The notes under the pieces are model-generated. The model did not search any database. It worked only from the letters and a program-made list of their open reading frames with translations, and was not told the origin of the DNA. The position numbers and the translations under genes are program-made. Below, piece after piece: positions 1 to 10,899 of a DNA stretch of 64,000 bases. The stretch spans positions 5,890,001 through 5,954,000 of the forward strand of contig OW051496.1 in NCBI GenBank assembly GCA_932521035.1, given 5' to 3'. The DNA is from Oscheius dolichura. Taxonomy: Eukaryota > Nematoda > Chromadorea > Rhabditida > Rhabditidae. The first letter of the stretch is position 1; every line of letters starts with the position of its first letter.

Positions 1-1774
1 AAGACAAACGCCTTGAAAGCCAATGAAGAGAAAGTACGAAAGACGACGGTTGACAAGGTAAAGGGAGAAACTCATGGAAAGACAATTTATGAGTTACCCG
101 CTAGATTTTGAAGCATTCTTCCTATCATAACGAAGTCTTCCATTGATACTCAATTTGAACTATGCTTCTTGAGGATAATTTGTTGTTAACGTAGCGGAGA
201 CAGGCGTAGTCGCGAAATAATTGCCTGTAGATAGGATTTCTACCGCACTTGGGCATTCCTCTGACAATCTGATCATTTGAGATTGCCTTTTACACGACAA
301 TAAACAATTCACATAACAGATACAAGAAAACAGAGCTTATTCACGCGTTTTAGCAAGGGGGTGTCTGTTCACTTGTGAATAACCTTTGTTTTACCCTTAT
401 TCCACATTTCCGCCAAAAATAAACAGTTTACAGCGCACAGTGGTCATCAAAAAGACTTTACACGAGCAAGGGTGACGTTACACCCGTTTGGGGTGACTTT
501 ACCCCCACAGGGCAAAAACGGGAGGTAAAGTCCCCGTTCCAGAGAACACCGTCATCGGAGGGAAATAATTAGATTGAAAGGGTAATTTTTTATAGGAGAC
601 GCCAAAGAAGAGGCCAGTAAACAGTAATTAGATTAAAAGCTGTGGAACATTCTGCGAAAAGCCGGGAGGAGACTAGGGCAATCTTGGGGTGTTACGTGGA
701 GGGGGATACACTTCCCCGGAGGAGGTGCAACACATTCCCACATTAGTCGGGGGCATTTCTTATGTTATTTATAATCTGCCAGAGAGTAGAAGGAGTCTGT
801 TTTTGGTAGGAGACCAGAACGTCTCGGGGAAGAGTGTTCCATTAATCGTCAGACGCAGGAGAATTAGAAATTCGAATGACTTCTTGGCGCCACCCCATTG
901 ACGGCTTTTTAGTCTCCGATATTCCGTTTTCCGCTGGTATTCTTCTTCGATTAAAAGGAGTCAGAGGGAAGGGAGGAAGGGGACAGGGAGGGCAGGCACC
1001 AAAGAAGCAGAAATCTAATAAGACGGAATCGGGAGAAACCCCACCGTATAGTGGTCTGTTTGTTGACATTTCGGGCCGACGACGGCCATATGGCTTCTGT
1101 GCAGAAGGAGGAGCTGGCAGGCACTTATATAAAATTAGTTGAGACGATGTGGAGGCGTCGTGGACGGAGATCAGACCAGAAAATCACAGGTTCTAAAAAC
1201 AGAAGTCGCCGGCTCTCAGACAAATGGCCGTGGGGCGAGTAATTGGCAAATGAGTAAGCCGGCCAGGTGCAAGCAACAGTTGCAAGCCGACGATCTTCCT
1301 CGCCCCCCTTCCTCAACCTCTTTTTACCCAGCCCATCCAGTCTTTTACTTGTCTAGTTGCCAAGCTACGAGCAACGTGTCAGGTTAAACTCACATTCCCT
1401 TGCTGGTCTCCCTCCTGTCCCCGTCCCTCCTTATGGTATTGACAAAAGATCTGGAGGAGGGATGTCTGATTGTTATAAACGAGACGATATTCAAGGTAGC
1501 CGATCCTAGTTGTCCGATAGTTTTTGTTTAGGTCACAGAAAATATTAAAATGGAGAACGGCCTCTACTCGTGGACAGCATACGGTCTCCACAACTTTGAG
1601 TGGATGACAACCGTGGCCGAGAGAGAAGAGGTCATCGAGAAGGCGGTGACAGCGGAGAAGGAACTGCTTGTTGGTGGCTGCCTCGGTAAGATAAAATGTG
1701 AAGGAGTGGCTGAGTGGATAATGCCCTCGCTTACAATATTTTTTCGTTTTTCTGGCCGAGTTCGAGTCCCTGTT
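1..1774. other. gene-poor stretch
   Basis: No reading frame here shows a recognisable domain, a plausible chain of exons or codon bias. The longest frames (complement 1379-1867 and 1550-1831 on +) overlap each other on opposite strands and neither resembles a known family. Around 430-540 there is a run of GTGAC/TTTACACC-like motifs without clear periodicity. I see no gene that I can support. Confidence 0.5.
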
Positions 1775-2047
1775 GGAGCAATCGTCTTTTGCTTCTATAT
1801 TTTCACGAGATGGATAATAGTTGTCAACTGATACCCAGGGTGAGTTTGCAGTCCATTCAAGCATCACGAAATGGCTAGCATTTCATCTCGGGCATAACGT
1901 ATTCCTTCTTCAATATGGGTCGTTTTGGATTCAAAAAAGGATGAATAGAAATGCAAGTTGAACAATGAAGACTCACCCTGTTGACAACTGTTATCCATCA
2001 AAAATCGTTTTTCTCGTGAAAATATAGAAGCAAAAGACGATTACTCC
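1775..2047. repeat. imperfect inverted repeat with ~125-nt loop
   Basis: The arm at 1775-1845 is the reverse complement of the arm at 1971-2047. A near-identical block (ATCGTCTTTTGCTTCTATAT followed by TTTCACGAG) sits at the outer end, and ATGGATAA(T/C)AGTTGTCAAC plus AGGGTGAGT at the loop side. About 12 nt are inserted in the right arm and about 9 nt in the left. The right arm directly abuts the transposase-like remnant at 2041-2338, so the repeat may be part of a decayed mobile element or a fold-back duplication. Confidence 0.7.
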
Positions 2048-2338
2048 TTCAAAAAAAGAAGGGGCTCCTTTCGGAGGTCGTGCCAGTGAGATCTATCGCC
2101 GTCGGCGCCATCGAGATTCCATTTCTTTTCATCGCTGAAGATGATGAATATTGCCTCTTTGAAGTTGCCGCTGAACATAGCATTGAATACTTCAGATCGA
2201 GCAGCAAGGAACTGTAGAAAAAGCTTCTATGAGAATGTAGTCAGGGCGTGTGTGGGCGTAGAAGTCTTGCTTTTCTGCGGCGAGAACAATGTCACAGCTG
2301 GATTCAAGACCGTATTTAATTGGATTAGCCGGAATCAT
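2041..2338 (-). pseudogene. remnant joining a BTB-like fragment to a Tc3/mariner-like transposase fragment
   Basis: Read on the minus strand from an ATG at 2338, the first part resembles the start of a BTB/POZ domain (SSCDIVLAAEKQDFYAH). After a good acceptor (TTTTCTACAG) a second part gives FLAARSEVFNAMFSGNFKEA, again BTB-like. The frame runs straight on into FSDEKKWNLDG, then HWHDLRKEP, the signature around the second catalytic Asp of Tc1/Tc3-type DDE transposases. It stops soon after, without the GGGSVMVW block expected next. No usable donor was found between the two BTB pieces, so I take this as a broken chimera and not a working gene. BTB and transposase assignments rest on short motifs. 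Confidence 0.5.
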
Positions 2339-2760
2339 TATGGCTAAAATGGTAAAAAAAGATGAAAACAAGCGAAGAAAAGGTATAATATACAGGTGGC
2401 ATTGATTTGAATGCTACTTTTTCAAGAAATAGGAGAATTAGGTAGGACTTTATTCATTTCACGGAGTAGTATGTTTCAAAAATAAATTAGTAAACAGTAT
2501 AAAGCTATGATAAAAACGCTGCCAACGTAGGAACAACGACATCCAAGAATGCCAATTTTCATAAAAATTTCAAATTATGATGAACGCCTTCCCGCTAATC
2601 AGATATGTAACAGATCCTGTCGACGTTTACAAGTCAAGTTTACAAGCAAAATGACAGGTCGTGTGTTTTTTTAGACAGTTCTTCAGTTTCAGAATTGTGG
2701 TGAGTCCGTCCTACTCCCTCCTCCTCATCAACACAAAAAACGACACTTTTAGAAATAAGT

Positions 2761-4561
2761 ATGCGGTCATGGCAACGTCATCGCGGGCCCTTCGCGGTTA
2801 TTCTTGCTTTTTGGATTTTCTGTATGTGGGTCAACGGGTGGACAAAACGAACGGAGAGAGAGATTCGAGGAATCCAAGCGAAGACAGAACCCGTCGTCTA
2901 TAACAATCTGGTAGACCTCTTCTCGGAGACACTTTTTATAGAATTCTCGTATCGTAGGAAAGGAATGCAGCAACACGACCGGCCACTGCTACACCATAAT
3001 GGATGTCTTCTACCGGCAGGGCGGGATGGCCGTGGCCTTGCGTCTCCTCCTCCTCAACCGCCTCCCCAAGTACGCCTTCACCTCCGTCAGCCTCAAGCCG
3101 AGTGACCCGGCCAGAGGCAATTGGAGCGTGGACAAGAGCCTCGTCGACAGCCACGTCATTCAGGCACAAATTGGCTTCGCGTTCATAACTGAGGTTCGGC
3201 TGTCTTCTCTCTTGTACCCAACACTCACGAGTCCAACCTAAAGTGAAAAGGTTCCCTTGTCAGCCGCCTGCTCCCGTCGATCTTCGCAGAATCTTTTGCA
3301 TCCAAGTGAAACGATTCTTCTCGATTGAAGGCACTTCCACCTCTGATTCCCTCTAACCTCTACTCTTTGTCCTCCCTTAGCTGGCCTCGCTTATCATGTG
3401 GTACTTCATCGTCTCCTGTTGTTACGGGACTGTCTCCGTCCTCTGCTATCTCCTCATCCTCTCCATCTTCTTCTGGGGCAAAGGCGAATTCTTGACCACC
3501 TACTACAGGATATTTGCCTATTCCGCCGTTGTGGTAATCCTCCCAAGGGGAGTAAGAGAGTGGTTCAGAACATCGCCTGCTACATCAACTCCTTCATGTG
3601 TGTCCGTCTCCCCCAGATCACCTCGAGTACCAGTTTCTTGGCTCCGATCTTCACCGACTTCTGGGGACTGGAGATCATCCACTGTCTCATGAACCACTTC
3701 GCCTATCTCCAGTACTTCTTCACCCTCCTCCTCAACGGCAACCGAATGAGCGTCGTCCTCTTCCCACTGAACCATGAAAAGGCTAGTGTCCTCCCCTCGT
3801 GTCCACCTCTCCACTTCAGTTCTGGCACAAGTATCTCGTCTTCTTTCTGCTTTTCGTCTTCATCAGTCCCTTCGCCATCACTCACGAAATCCTCTTCGGT
3901 AATTCCTACTACGAAAGCAGCCGAGCACACACCAATAACACCACGGCCCCGGATCAGTTCGGACTGTCAAGCACTTGTGTAAGTTAGACGGGAGATGGCC
4001 ACCGTATCCTAGAACATGGACAAGCAGGGCAAAGTACTGGTCGGTTTTATGTGTATCTCGATCATCATCGGCGCCGTCTTCAACACCGTCACTTTGTGGA
4101 GACTCAAGCGGGTACGGTATCCATTTCTATCGAGGTCACGGTTGTAGTTTACCAAAGGGAGCGGATCGACTCGGCGAAGCCGTACTGAAGTCAAGTTGTT
4201 TATCCACGGACTCATAAACTTCCTGGTTGACACGTTTGCTACGATTGTTACCGTAATCCCTCACGTGCGTCTTTTCTAACAGAGATTTCAGCTGGGACTG
4301 ACCAACCCCTACAAGGGGGCTCTCTTCCTCTTCTGTGTACAGCTCCTCCCCTTCGCTTCTGATGCCATCAGCTTCGTTTCTGGGTTTGTCTTGATCGCCT
4401 GTAGCCAGCCCCTGACAAAGGCATTCCGTAGCCAGATGGGATGGTATGCCAGGAGGTATACGGTAGAACAAACCATCTTCAGGGAAGTCGAGTCGACCAC
4501 CGTGCCCGAGATGATCTCCCGTCATCCGCCCACGCGGACTGCCGTCGCTCCCCTGGTATGA
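2761..4561 (+). CDS. serpentine (7-TM) chemoreceptor, Srg/Srv-like, with possible N-terminal ectodomain
   Basis: The part from about 3381 onward encodes seven hydrophobic segments in the pattern of nematode Srg/Srv chemoreceptors, including the hallmark after TM3 (LLNGNRMSVVLFPLNHEK) and a last segment followed by LTKAFRSQMG. These receptors sit in ciliary membranes of sensory neurons and detect small molecules. Upstream lies a leader from the ATG at 2761 (hydrophobic AVILAFWIFCMWV), a 31-nt intron at 2911-2941 and an exon to 3193 with four-Cys-poor, N-glycosylation-rich sequence. A phase-0 intron 3194-3380 joins it to the receptor at CTGGCCTCG. If that join is wrong, 2761-3241 is a separate small secreted gene and the receptor starts at the ATG at 3396. 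Stop TGA is at 4559-4561. Middle splice sites were only partly resolved. Confidence 0.7.
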
Positions 4562-4636
4562 ACAAGTGCGTCCTCCCCAACCCCAACAAATGTGCATACT
4601 GTATATTTGCAATAGTTTATTTTTGTTCTGTTCATA

Positions 4637-5656
4637 TTAACTTTCCTCTATTGTTGCTATTTTCGGTGGTGGGAATTCGGGAGCCGGGGCTATTCTCCCG
4701 GCATAGAATTTCACTTTTGGTGCCTCACAATAGGCATTCCGGAGTTCGACAGCAAACGATAAAATATAGAGCTGGAAGGCCGAGGCCATGACCCACTCGG
4801 ATATCGTGGCTATCGTATGCTTGGCGTAGTTCTGGAAAAGGGACAGAATATAGAAGAAGGGGAATGTGGGACTTACGGGATCGTCGGGGCTCCATATATA
4901 CAAATGGCCCTCACAATAAGGATTCTTTATCTCGACGAGAGCCGTAGCCATCGTCATGAATATTGTGAAGAGGATAAAAGTGAAAATGGAGACGAGACTG
5001 AGGAAGGCTCGTAGATGACACAACCACCGAGAAGTCACCTGGGGATTCATGAGGTAGCTGAAGATACTTTGGCCCTACTTGTACTCTCTCGGCCTACCTG
5101 AATATTGTCTGTGCCCAGCAGTAGATGAGACCGAGACCGAAAGACATAAAGGCTCCTATATAATGCACTACTATGACGTTTATTTCCTGGAATGATTTGG
5201 GAGGAGGACGGGGACGGGTTACCTGGAAATTGGCGACTATACTACACCCGAAGGCCGACCCTAACCCGATCCAGAGGAAGATGTTCGAATAAACTCGCCA
5301 GGCCCGCCTTTCCTTCCGGTTGTGTTGCAGGTGGTGGTAGTAGAACTCCATGATCTGGCGGTGGCGGAGGTAGACCGTCATGGCCACTGAATATATCAAT
5401 ACCGGGCCGAGGAGGAGGACTCACACAACAAGGCGGCCATGTTGGTCAGCTGGCCGAAGACACAACTCTCTGGGGACATGGCGCCCCCGTCGCTGGAGAG
5501 GCAATATACGGGAGAGGGAGAAGGGGCATACCTGATGTAGGGCCAGAAGGCACTGACATGCTTGTTGACGACGGCGAGACAATAGGAGACGAGGAAGGCG
5601 AGGAGGCTGAAGACGAAGGTGAGGAAGGGGACGAGCCAGACGGCGCGGACAATCAT
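4637..5656 (-). CDS. DRAM/TMEM150/FRAG1-family six-TM protein
   Basis: Four or five exons on the minus strand give a polytopic membrane protein beginning MIVRAVWLVPFLTFVFSLLA. The N-terminal helix is followed by FWPYIS, a Gly/Pro loop and PESCVFGQ, as in the Frag1/DRAM/Sfk1 family. Later helices include YSNIFLWIGLGSAFGCSIVANFQ-like, HYIGAFMSFGLGLIYCW and EWVMASAFQLYILSF sequence, matching the family's last helices (EW near the sixth). Mammalian DRAM proteins act at lysosomes and promote autophagy; others influence plasma-membrane phosphoinositides. I chose the ATG at 5656 because it sits right before the first helix. The Pro-rich tail (APAPEFPPPKIATIEES) is not conserved as far as I know. The gene is convergent with the chemoreceptor, 75 bp away. 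Confidence 0.8.
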
Positions 5657-5699
5657 GCTGGAAGTGTTCTTCAGACATATTTTTATTGTGGGAAGAGGC

Positions 5700-6805
5700 A
5701 CGTGAGCTGGTAAATACGACGAAAAAAAGATAAGAGATTACTTGTTTATGACACTTTTTGGGGGTTTGAGGCGAGAAAAACGGGAGGGGAGACTAGCCCA
5801 GGCAGACCGGATGCGGCCAGGGAAGGCACCGGCCGATTGTTGCATGTTTTGAACGGGGCGCGGGAGTCTAACCAAATAAACACAAAAGTTCTTGTGTCTC
5901 GCTTCACGGAAAATCGAAAAGACTATGAGAGGCGGCAAATATTCGGCCAGGCAGTCATGCTTATTCCTCCGGTGTTTGGGGAAAATAACACGGCCGCCGA
6001 GTGTTTCTAGCCGTTTCATAAAGCACAACTTGTTTTTTTGTTTTGCCCCCCAGGATCCCTATGACAACCTCATTGTAGCCAGAGGAATATGAACTTGTTT
6101 ACCTTTTCCGCCTCCATGTCTGGCTTCCTCCCGATATGGGGGTCGGCCACAAAGAGCAATTAGAGAGAGCCTTGTTTACCATTCCAATGTTTTTTTCTTG
6201 TGAAATGGCCGTCAGATCCTGTAGAGGGGCTGGCCATAGCTACTCAAATAGCCAATGGAACTGTCAGGAATACGGATTTATCTCTAAAAATAGATGGATG
6301 GGGGAAATTCTTTGGAAATTAACAAACACTTTGAATAAGTGTTTCCCTATCCGCTTGAGTTTGAACGATTGGCCTGAGATCACGGATTGTTCCAACAGTG
6401 GGAAGAAAACCCGAGCCATTACCAATTTAGCAACTGTCTCCCTTTCTTCTATCCAACTTATGTATATCTGGTTGGTTGTATGTTTTCCTCAAAAAGCAGA
6501 GGGGCCGATTCCCTTTTTACTTTTCAGTCATTGGAACGGCGCGTTGTTGCGTATTTCTTCATCTGTTCCACACCAAATGCTGCTTTGACCGAAGCTTCCT
6601 AATTTTCTCCGTTCTCAATTTTTTTCTACTTTTTCCAAAAGTACTGTTTATTCGACATAGATTGATAGTATAATTTGTCATTTCATATAGCTGCTGTTCA
6701 AGAAATCTGAGAAAATCAGATAAAAAGCATTTCTTTCTTTTCTGCTTCATTGACTTTTCTTTGGGATTCAAGCGTGCAAATGATTATTCTTTGATTGTTT
6801 ACGTT
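5700..6805. other. intergenic, no gene seen
   Basis: A 150-residue frame at 6136-6588 exists but has no signal peptide, no domain and overlaps a second open frame; it looks like chance. Composition shifts here from mixed to AT-rich toward the PUS1 gene. Confidence 0.5.
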
Positions 6806-6814
6806 ATTTTTTAG
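6805..6814 (+). promoter_or_regulatory. probable trans-splice (spliced-leader) acceptor of PUS1
   Basis: TTATTTTTTAG ends 9 nt before the PUS1 start codon. There is no upstream coding exon, so this strong acceptor most likely receives a spliced leader, as is common for nematode mRNAs. Confidence 0.5.
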
Positions 6815-6823
6815 CTTGCATTT

Positions 6824-8551
6824 ATGCTGAAACAATTTCTTCAGAAGGCATTTCAAATTATGACCAAAGTCTCCAACGAAGTGCCTGCCGCAAGTACGGC
6901 GGAAGCAGCGTTACACCATGTTCAAACAGGGAAGATAGAAAAACGAGACGCTGGAGAAACAGCCGAGAAGAAACCCCGTATAAAATACAAGCGGTATGCC
7001 ATGCTTCTGTCATACCAGGGCAAGCAATATTTTGGAATGCAGGTACGAGATAGATTTTTTCGTAAAATTTACATTTATTTAGCTGCAAAATGAGTATCCG
7101 ACTATAGAAAGTCATCTTCTAACAGCCATGTTTAAATTGGGCTGGATAACAGAAGAAGAGCGGAACACACCATACAAATTTTTCTTCCAAGTTTGCTCCT
7201 TCCTATCCATTGCAGCCCTTTTTAGCGTGCAGCTCGTACAGACAGAGCTGTTTCTGCTGCTAGACAAATATGCGGGATGCAACTGCCCCAGACATTTGAT
7301 TATGAAGCAAAGGGGGTCGAAGAGCTAAATAAATTATTGCCAGCAGATATAAGAGCAATGGGTATTTTTTTCTAAACATTCTGTTATTTATCATTTTTAG
7401 GAATAAGGAGAGCCATGGGAAGGTTCCATCCACAGAAACAATGTGATGCGCGCACTTATAGTTATACGCTACCAACATTCGCCTTCGCTAAACCACATGA
7501 GGTCCGTTTTTGACAACTCATTCAAAGTGCAAAATTTTGTAGCTTACAAATGGTGCTTTCCGTATACCCAAAGAAACCGTTGATGAAATTAAATCTCTGC
7601 TTGGCATTTATGTCGGATCCCATAATTTCTTTAACTATACATCACGAAAGTATGTCGTTTTATTTTCAAAACATTCACATATCACAGGGCTTTTGGTGAT
7701 GCTTCATGTCAGCGTTATATTCACACATTTGATTGTGGAGAACCTTTTCTTTTCAAGTAAGTTTTACATTGCATAACTTTAGCGGAAAAAAAAACAATTT
7801 TAGAGATGCATTGCGCGACCAGGATGTAGAGTTTATTACTTTGACGGTAAAAGGCCAATCCTTTATTTTGCATCAAATAAGAAAAATGGTTGGCGCGGTC
7901 ATAACAATCGTACGCGAACTCCAATTGAAAAGTTTCATACAAAAATCGTTTGAAAGTGATAGAGTAAGTTAAATTTTTGTTTCATTGTTTTTACCATGTT
8001 TCATTTTAGGTTGATGTACCCAAAGCGCCTGGTCTTGGGTTACTTCTTGAACGGGTTCATTATAACTACTATGACAAAAAGTTGGTTTAACTTATACTTT
8101 AGTAATTTTCTTCTAGGTATACCGTTTCTAATCTTTTGCCTCTCTCAAACTGGGGCGAGGAAATCGAGGCTGAAATAGAAAAAGTAAAGTATGAAATGAT
8201 CACCAAGGATGTTTTAGCTACTGAAATTATATCGCAATCGTAAGTGTATTTGTTTGAGTTTATTTTTGCATTTAGAATGATGCAATGGTTGTCAGAGTTA
8301 CCGCGTCATGATTTCTGTTGTGATCCCGAAAGCGATAAAAAGCCGGAAAAAACGTTTTTAACAATGGCGTGTGCTCAAGCCGCAAAAGCTGAAGAAGTAG
8401 CAAGTAATGTAGACACAAAACATCCAGCGGAGGAGGTGAAATTTTCTGTTAATGTTGCGGTAACTCGCAATTTCAGGTTACCGTAGAAGATAATATACCT
8501 ACATCTTCGTTGGAGTCTAATACAGAAGTAAAAAAAGAAGCAGTAGCATAA
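6824..8551 (+). CDS. pus-1: tRNA pseudouridine synthase A (PUS1)
   Basis: Pseudouridine synthase of the TruA family, which isomerises uridines in tRNA (and other RNAs) in nucleus and mitochondria. After a charged leader the protein shows RYAMLLSYQGKQYFGMQ, then across a splice the catalytic loop ARTDRAVSAARQ with the invariant Asp, then RTYSYTLPTFAF, YVGSHNFFNYTSRK and GQSFILHQIRKMVG, all hallmarks of PUS1. About eight exons are separated by introns of roughly 40-60 nt. The tail is acidic and Lys/Glu-rich and ends EVKKEAVA at TAA 8549-8551. The gene is AT-rich compared with the flanking F-box and DRAM genes. Length, about 430 residues, fits eukaryotic PUS1. It converges on the small minus-strand gene at 8601. 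Confidence 0.92.
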
Positions 8552-8600
8552 CGACAAGTCTGTTAATTGTTTATTGTTATTACATTTTTTGTTACTGAAA

Positions 8601-8818
8601 TTATTTTTTTCCATTTGTGTACAGCTCGACCAAGTCGCGTGGAGTTTGACTCAAATCAACCCAAGTATCGTTAAACCATGAAAATATTCCGGCTTGGACT
8701 GGAGAAATTGTTACTGTAATGTCAAGAGATCATTGATGAGCAATATGAGGGACTTACGTAAAATGAGAACAATCAGCATCCACAATGAAGAGCACATAAG
8801 GAAATAGTCTCGGCTCAT
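8601..8818 (-). CDS. 57-residue single-pass membrane or secreted peptide
   Basis: Two exons (8818-8758 and 8713-8601; 61+113 nt) joined by a 44-nt GTAAGT...ACAG intron give exactly 57 codons plus stop. The N-terminus is MSRDYF, followed by a hydrophobic stretch (FLMCSSLWMLIVLILLTI) that could be a signal peptide or a membrane anchor. The remainder is a short Trp/Asp-rich segment, GIFSWFNDTWVDLSQTPRDL, and a basic end NGKK. I do not recognise the family. It lies 50 bp from the PUS1 stop, in tail-to-tail orientation. An upstream in-frame extension through 8960 is possible but not needed. Confidence 0.5.
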
Positions 8819-9177
8819 TTTGAACGGAATATAAATGCCAATTCGGGCTGTTCGGCGAAGAGAGGCTCTCAGGCAGGCTAAGCACTACACGAAAACACGC
8901 CTTCGATCCTCAATTTACTCCTTTTGAACACTTACGCACCACAGTTCACTCATCGTTTTCATTCGAGGTTGGGGGCATGTACCGTGTGTCTCTTTGATTC
9001 TCTTGTCATCTAATGTGATCAGCTACAAATTCTATTGGCTGCTCCCATTTTTGAAATTCTTTTCTCAATTCAACTTGGACCCCTTGTCTCATGCGAGTGT
9101 AAGCCGATCGATAGCTGTTTGCTCAAATCTCTTGCTGCTCTTCGTCTCTTTTTCCATTTTCTATAATCCTCTGATTT

Positions 9178-10890
9178 ATGGACAGCGTACCCGAAGATCA
9201 GCCATCCAAATGGGCCTCACTACCAGCGGAAATTCTCTTGAAAATATATGGTCTCCTGCCCTTGAAAAATCTCGGACGCTGTTCTCAAGCGAGTCGCTCC
9301 TTTTTGTGATTCAAACGGGTTACTGTAGGTGTGTTCGAAGTGGAACGATGTCTTCTATTTGGACGACGCCTGGCGGACGTTTACCTTCCACGACCATGTG
9401 CTAGTCAAGCGCCGTTTTACTCAACATGCCGGCTGGCAGTATGTCCTCGATCACATGCGGTTGAGGTGGGTCAGGGTAGCCGGCCGAGGGCTGACAGACC
9501 AACTCAGGCAGTGCATCCCCAAAATAATCGACAAGTGGAGGGCCATCGAAGTCCAACCCGTGACCAATCTCTTCAACCTCTACGAATTTATGCAGAAAAT
9601 CACACATTTCAGCGAATTTCATGAGAGGTAAACAGCCGTTTTAATGGGGAAAAAGGGGTATTAGACTGTCAGAGGAGAGTCCACTGGGCAGGGTGAGGAA
9701 GTTCAGTTTCAAGTGGAGTCTCCACGTCAAGGACCGGACACTAGAGGGCGAGATGGAGGAAAAGGTAGCCATTTTGTAGCCGAGGGGCAAAGTTGTCTCT
9801 CAGGACATTGGCACCGGAGGAGAAGTCCTCAGGAGCATTCGTCACCTCCTTTTCCAACTGCACGGGTTGAAGGACCTCGAACTGCACCAACTACAGCTGG
9901 ACAGCAACGATACAGTAATCCTCCTGGGGGAGCTGCTGGAGCTCTTCCAGCACCGTCTTCACCGACTGGTCATCCCCAACCTCAGCCTCTACCCCATCGC
10001 CTCCCTCCACCTCGGCCTCTTCCTCAACCTTCAACATCTCTCCATCTCCCCTACCAGCCTCTCCGACAATTCCGTCATCCTCCTCGGGGACTTGAAACAT
10101 CTCCGGACACTGCACATTGCCCAGGACGAGAGATGCGGGGATATGACGCCCTGCTCTCGTGGGGCTTGGAGGACATTCACTCGCTGCAACCGGGGCCGGA
10201 CGAGGATCTCCCTCATTTTACAAGGTTTGTCTGCCGGGATGATTACGTCAATGGGAATTTGCAGGGAAACCAAAAGTTCCTCTCTTGGTGCAGCCATCGG
10301 CTCCCGTTACTTCGGTCGTTTTTGAGCGAAGTAGCGGGCAGCTGTCAATTGACTTGGCCGAAAAAGTAAGTGAATTGCGTAGGTTCATGGATCTGTTAAA
10401 GATTTGTGACGAGTATGGCGGGACGCTGGAGAGGTTTGAGGAAGGAGGACTGGAGAGGCTCAAGCGGAGCAATCTCACCTCGGATAGGGCCGACAGGGCC
10501 GTCTTCGAACTGGCCACTCGGTTGGTTTCGGGAGGAGGACAGCCAGGGAGAAGACCATTTCAGGTGCAGGCAGCTGAAGATCCTTATTATTCGGGAGAGG
10601 ATCGCCCTGGGGACGGTCGTCCTCCTTGCTCTCCAGACCAAGGAGAACCACTTCCGGCTCTACTTGAGGAAGAACGCGCTCCTGAAAAGGGTCAGTTTCT
10701 CACGTCCGTCCCTCATCCATATATTCAGACTTCCTGGAAAAGGTCGGAGATAACGAGCCTGGCCATAGACTTCGACTGGCTCCGCGGTCTCGCCCGGGAC
10801 TACGAAAAGTGCGAGAAGGCCATTAGCCAGTTATGTGGTGGCCACGTCTGTCTCCTGACCGACAAGCGATACATGGACTACTTCCAATAA
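9178..10890 (+). CDS. F-box protein, FBXO33/FBXO39-like
   Basis: An F-box at the N-terminus (WASLPAEILLKIYGLLPLKN, then CSQ-VCSKWNDVF) is followed by AWRTFTFHDH..LVKRRF and GWQYVLDH, the arrangement of FBXO33/FBXO39-type proteins. Leu-rich repeat-like sequence follows (LKDLELHQLQLDSNDTVILL, LGLFLNLQHLSISPTSLS). Such proteins recruit substrates to SCF ubiquitin ligases through SKP1. The F-box is interrupted by an intron that begins GCGAGT and ends CTGTAG; reading Q-V across it restores the family pattern, so it appears to be a GC-AG intron. The C-terminal part (CRQLKILIIRERIALGTVVL) ends KRYMDYFQ. The stop codon TAA at 10888-10890 lies inside AATAAA. Confidence 0.8.
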
Positions 10891-10891
10891 A
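10886..10891 (+). terminator. poly(A) signal AATAAA overlapping the F-box stop codon
   Basis: The sequence CCAATAAATC contains both the TAA stop and a canonical AATAAA, which implies an extremely short 3' UTR unless a distal signal (for example 11359) is used. Confidence 0.5.
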
Positions 10892-10899
10892 TCCGTGCT

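Noticed and set aside
1696-1770. tRNA-like A box (TGGCTGAGTGGATAA) and B box (GAGTTCGAGTCC)
   Set aside because: No acceptor or T-arm pairing can be drawn, so it is not a tRNA; a degenerate tRNA-derived element is possible but unsupported.
1379-1867. 162-codon minus-strand frame
   Set aside because: Overlaps one arm of the inverted repeat and an opposite frame; no recognisable motif.
6136-6588. 150-codon frame upstream of PUS1
   Set aside because: No domain, overlapping alternative frames, no splice context; likely chance.
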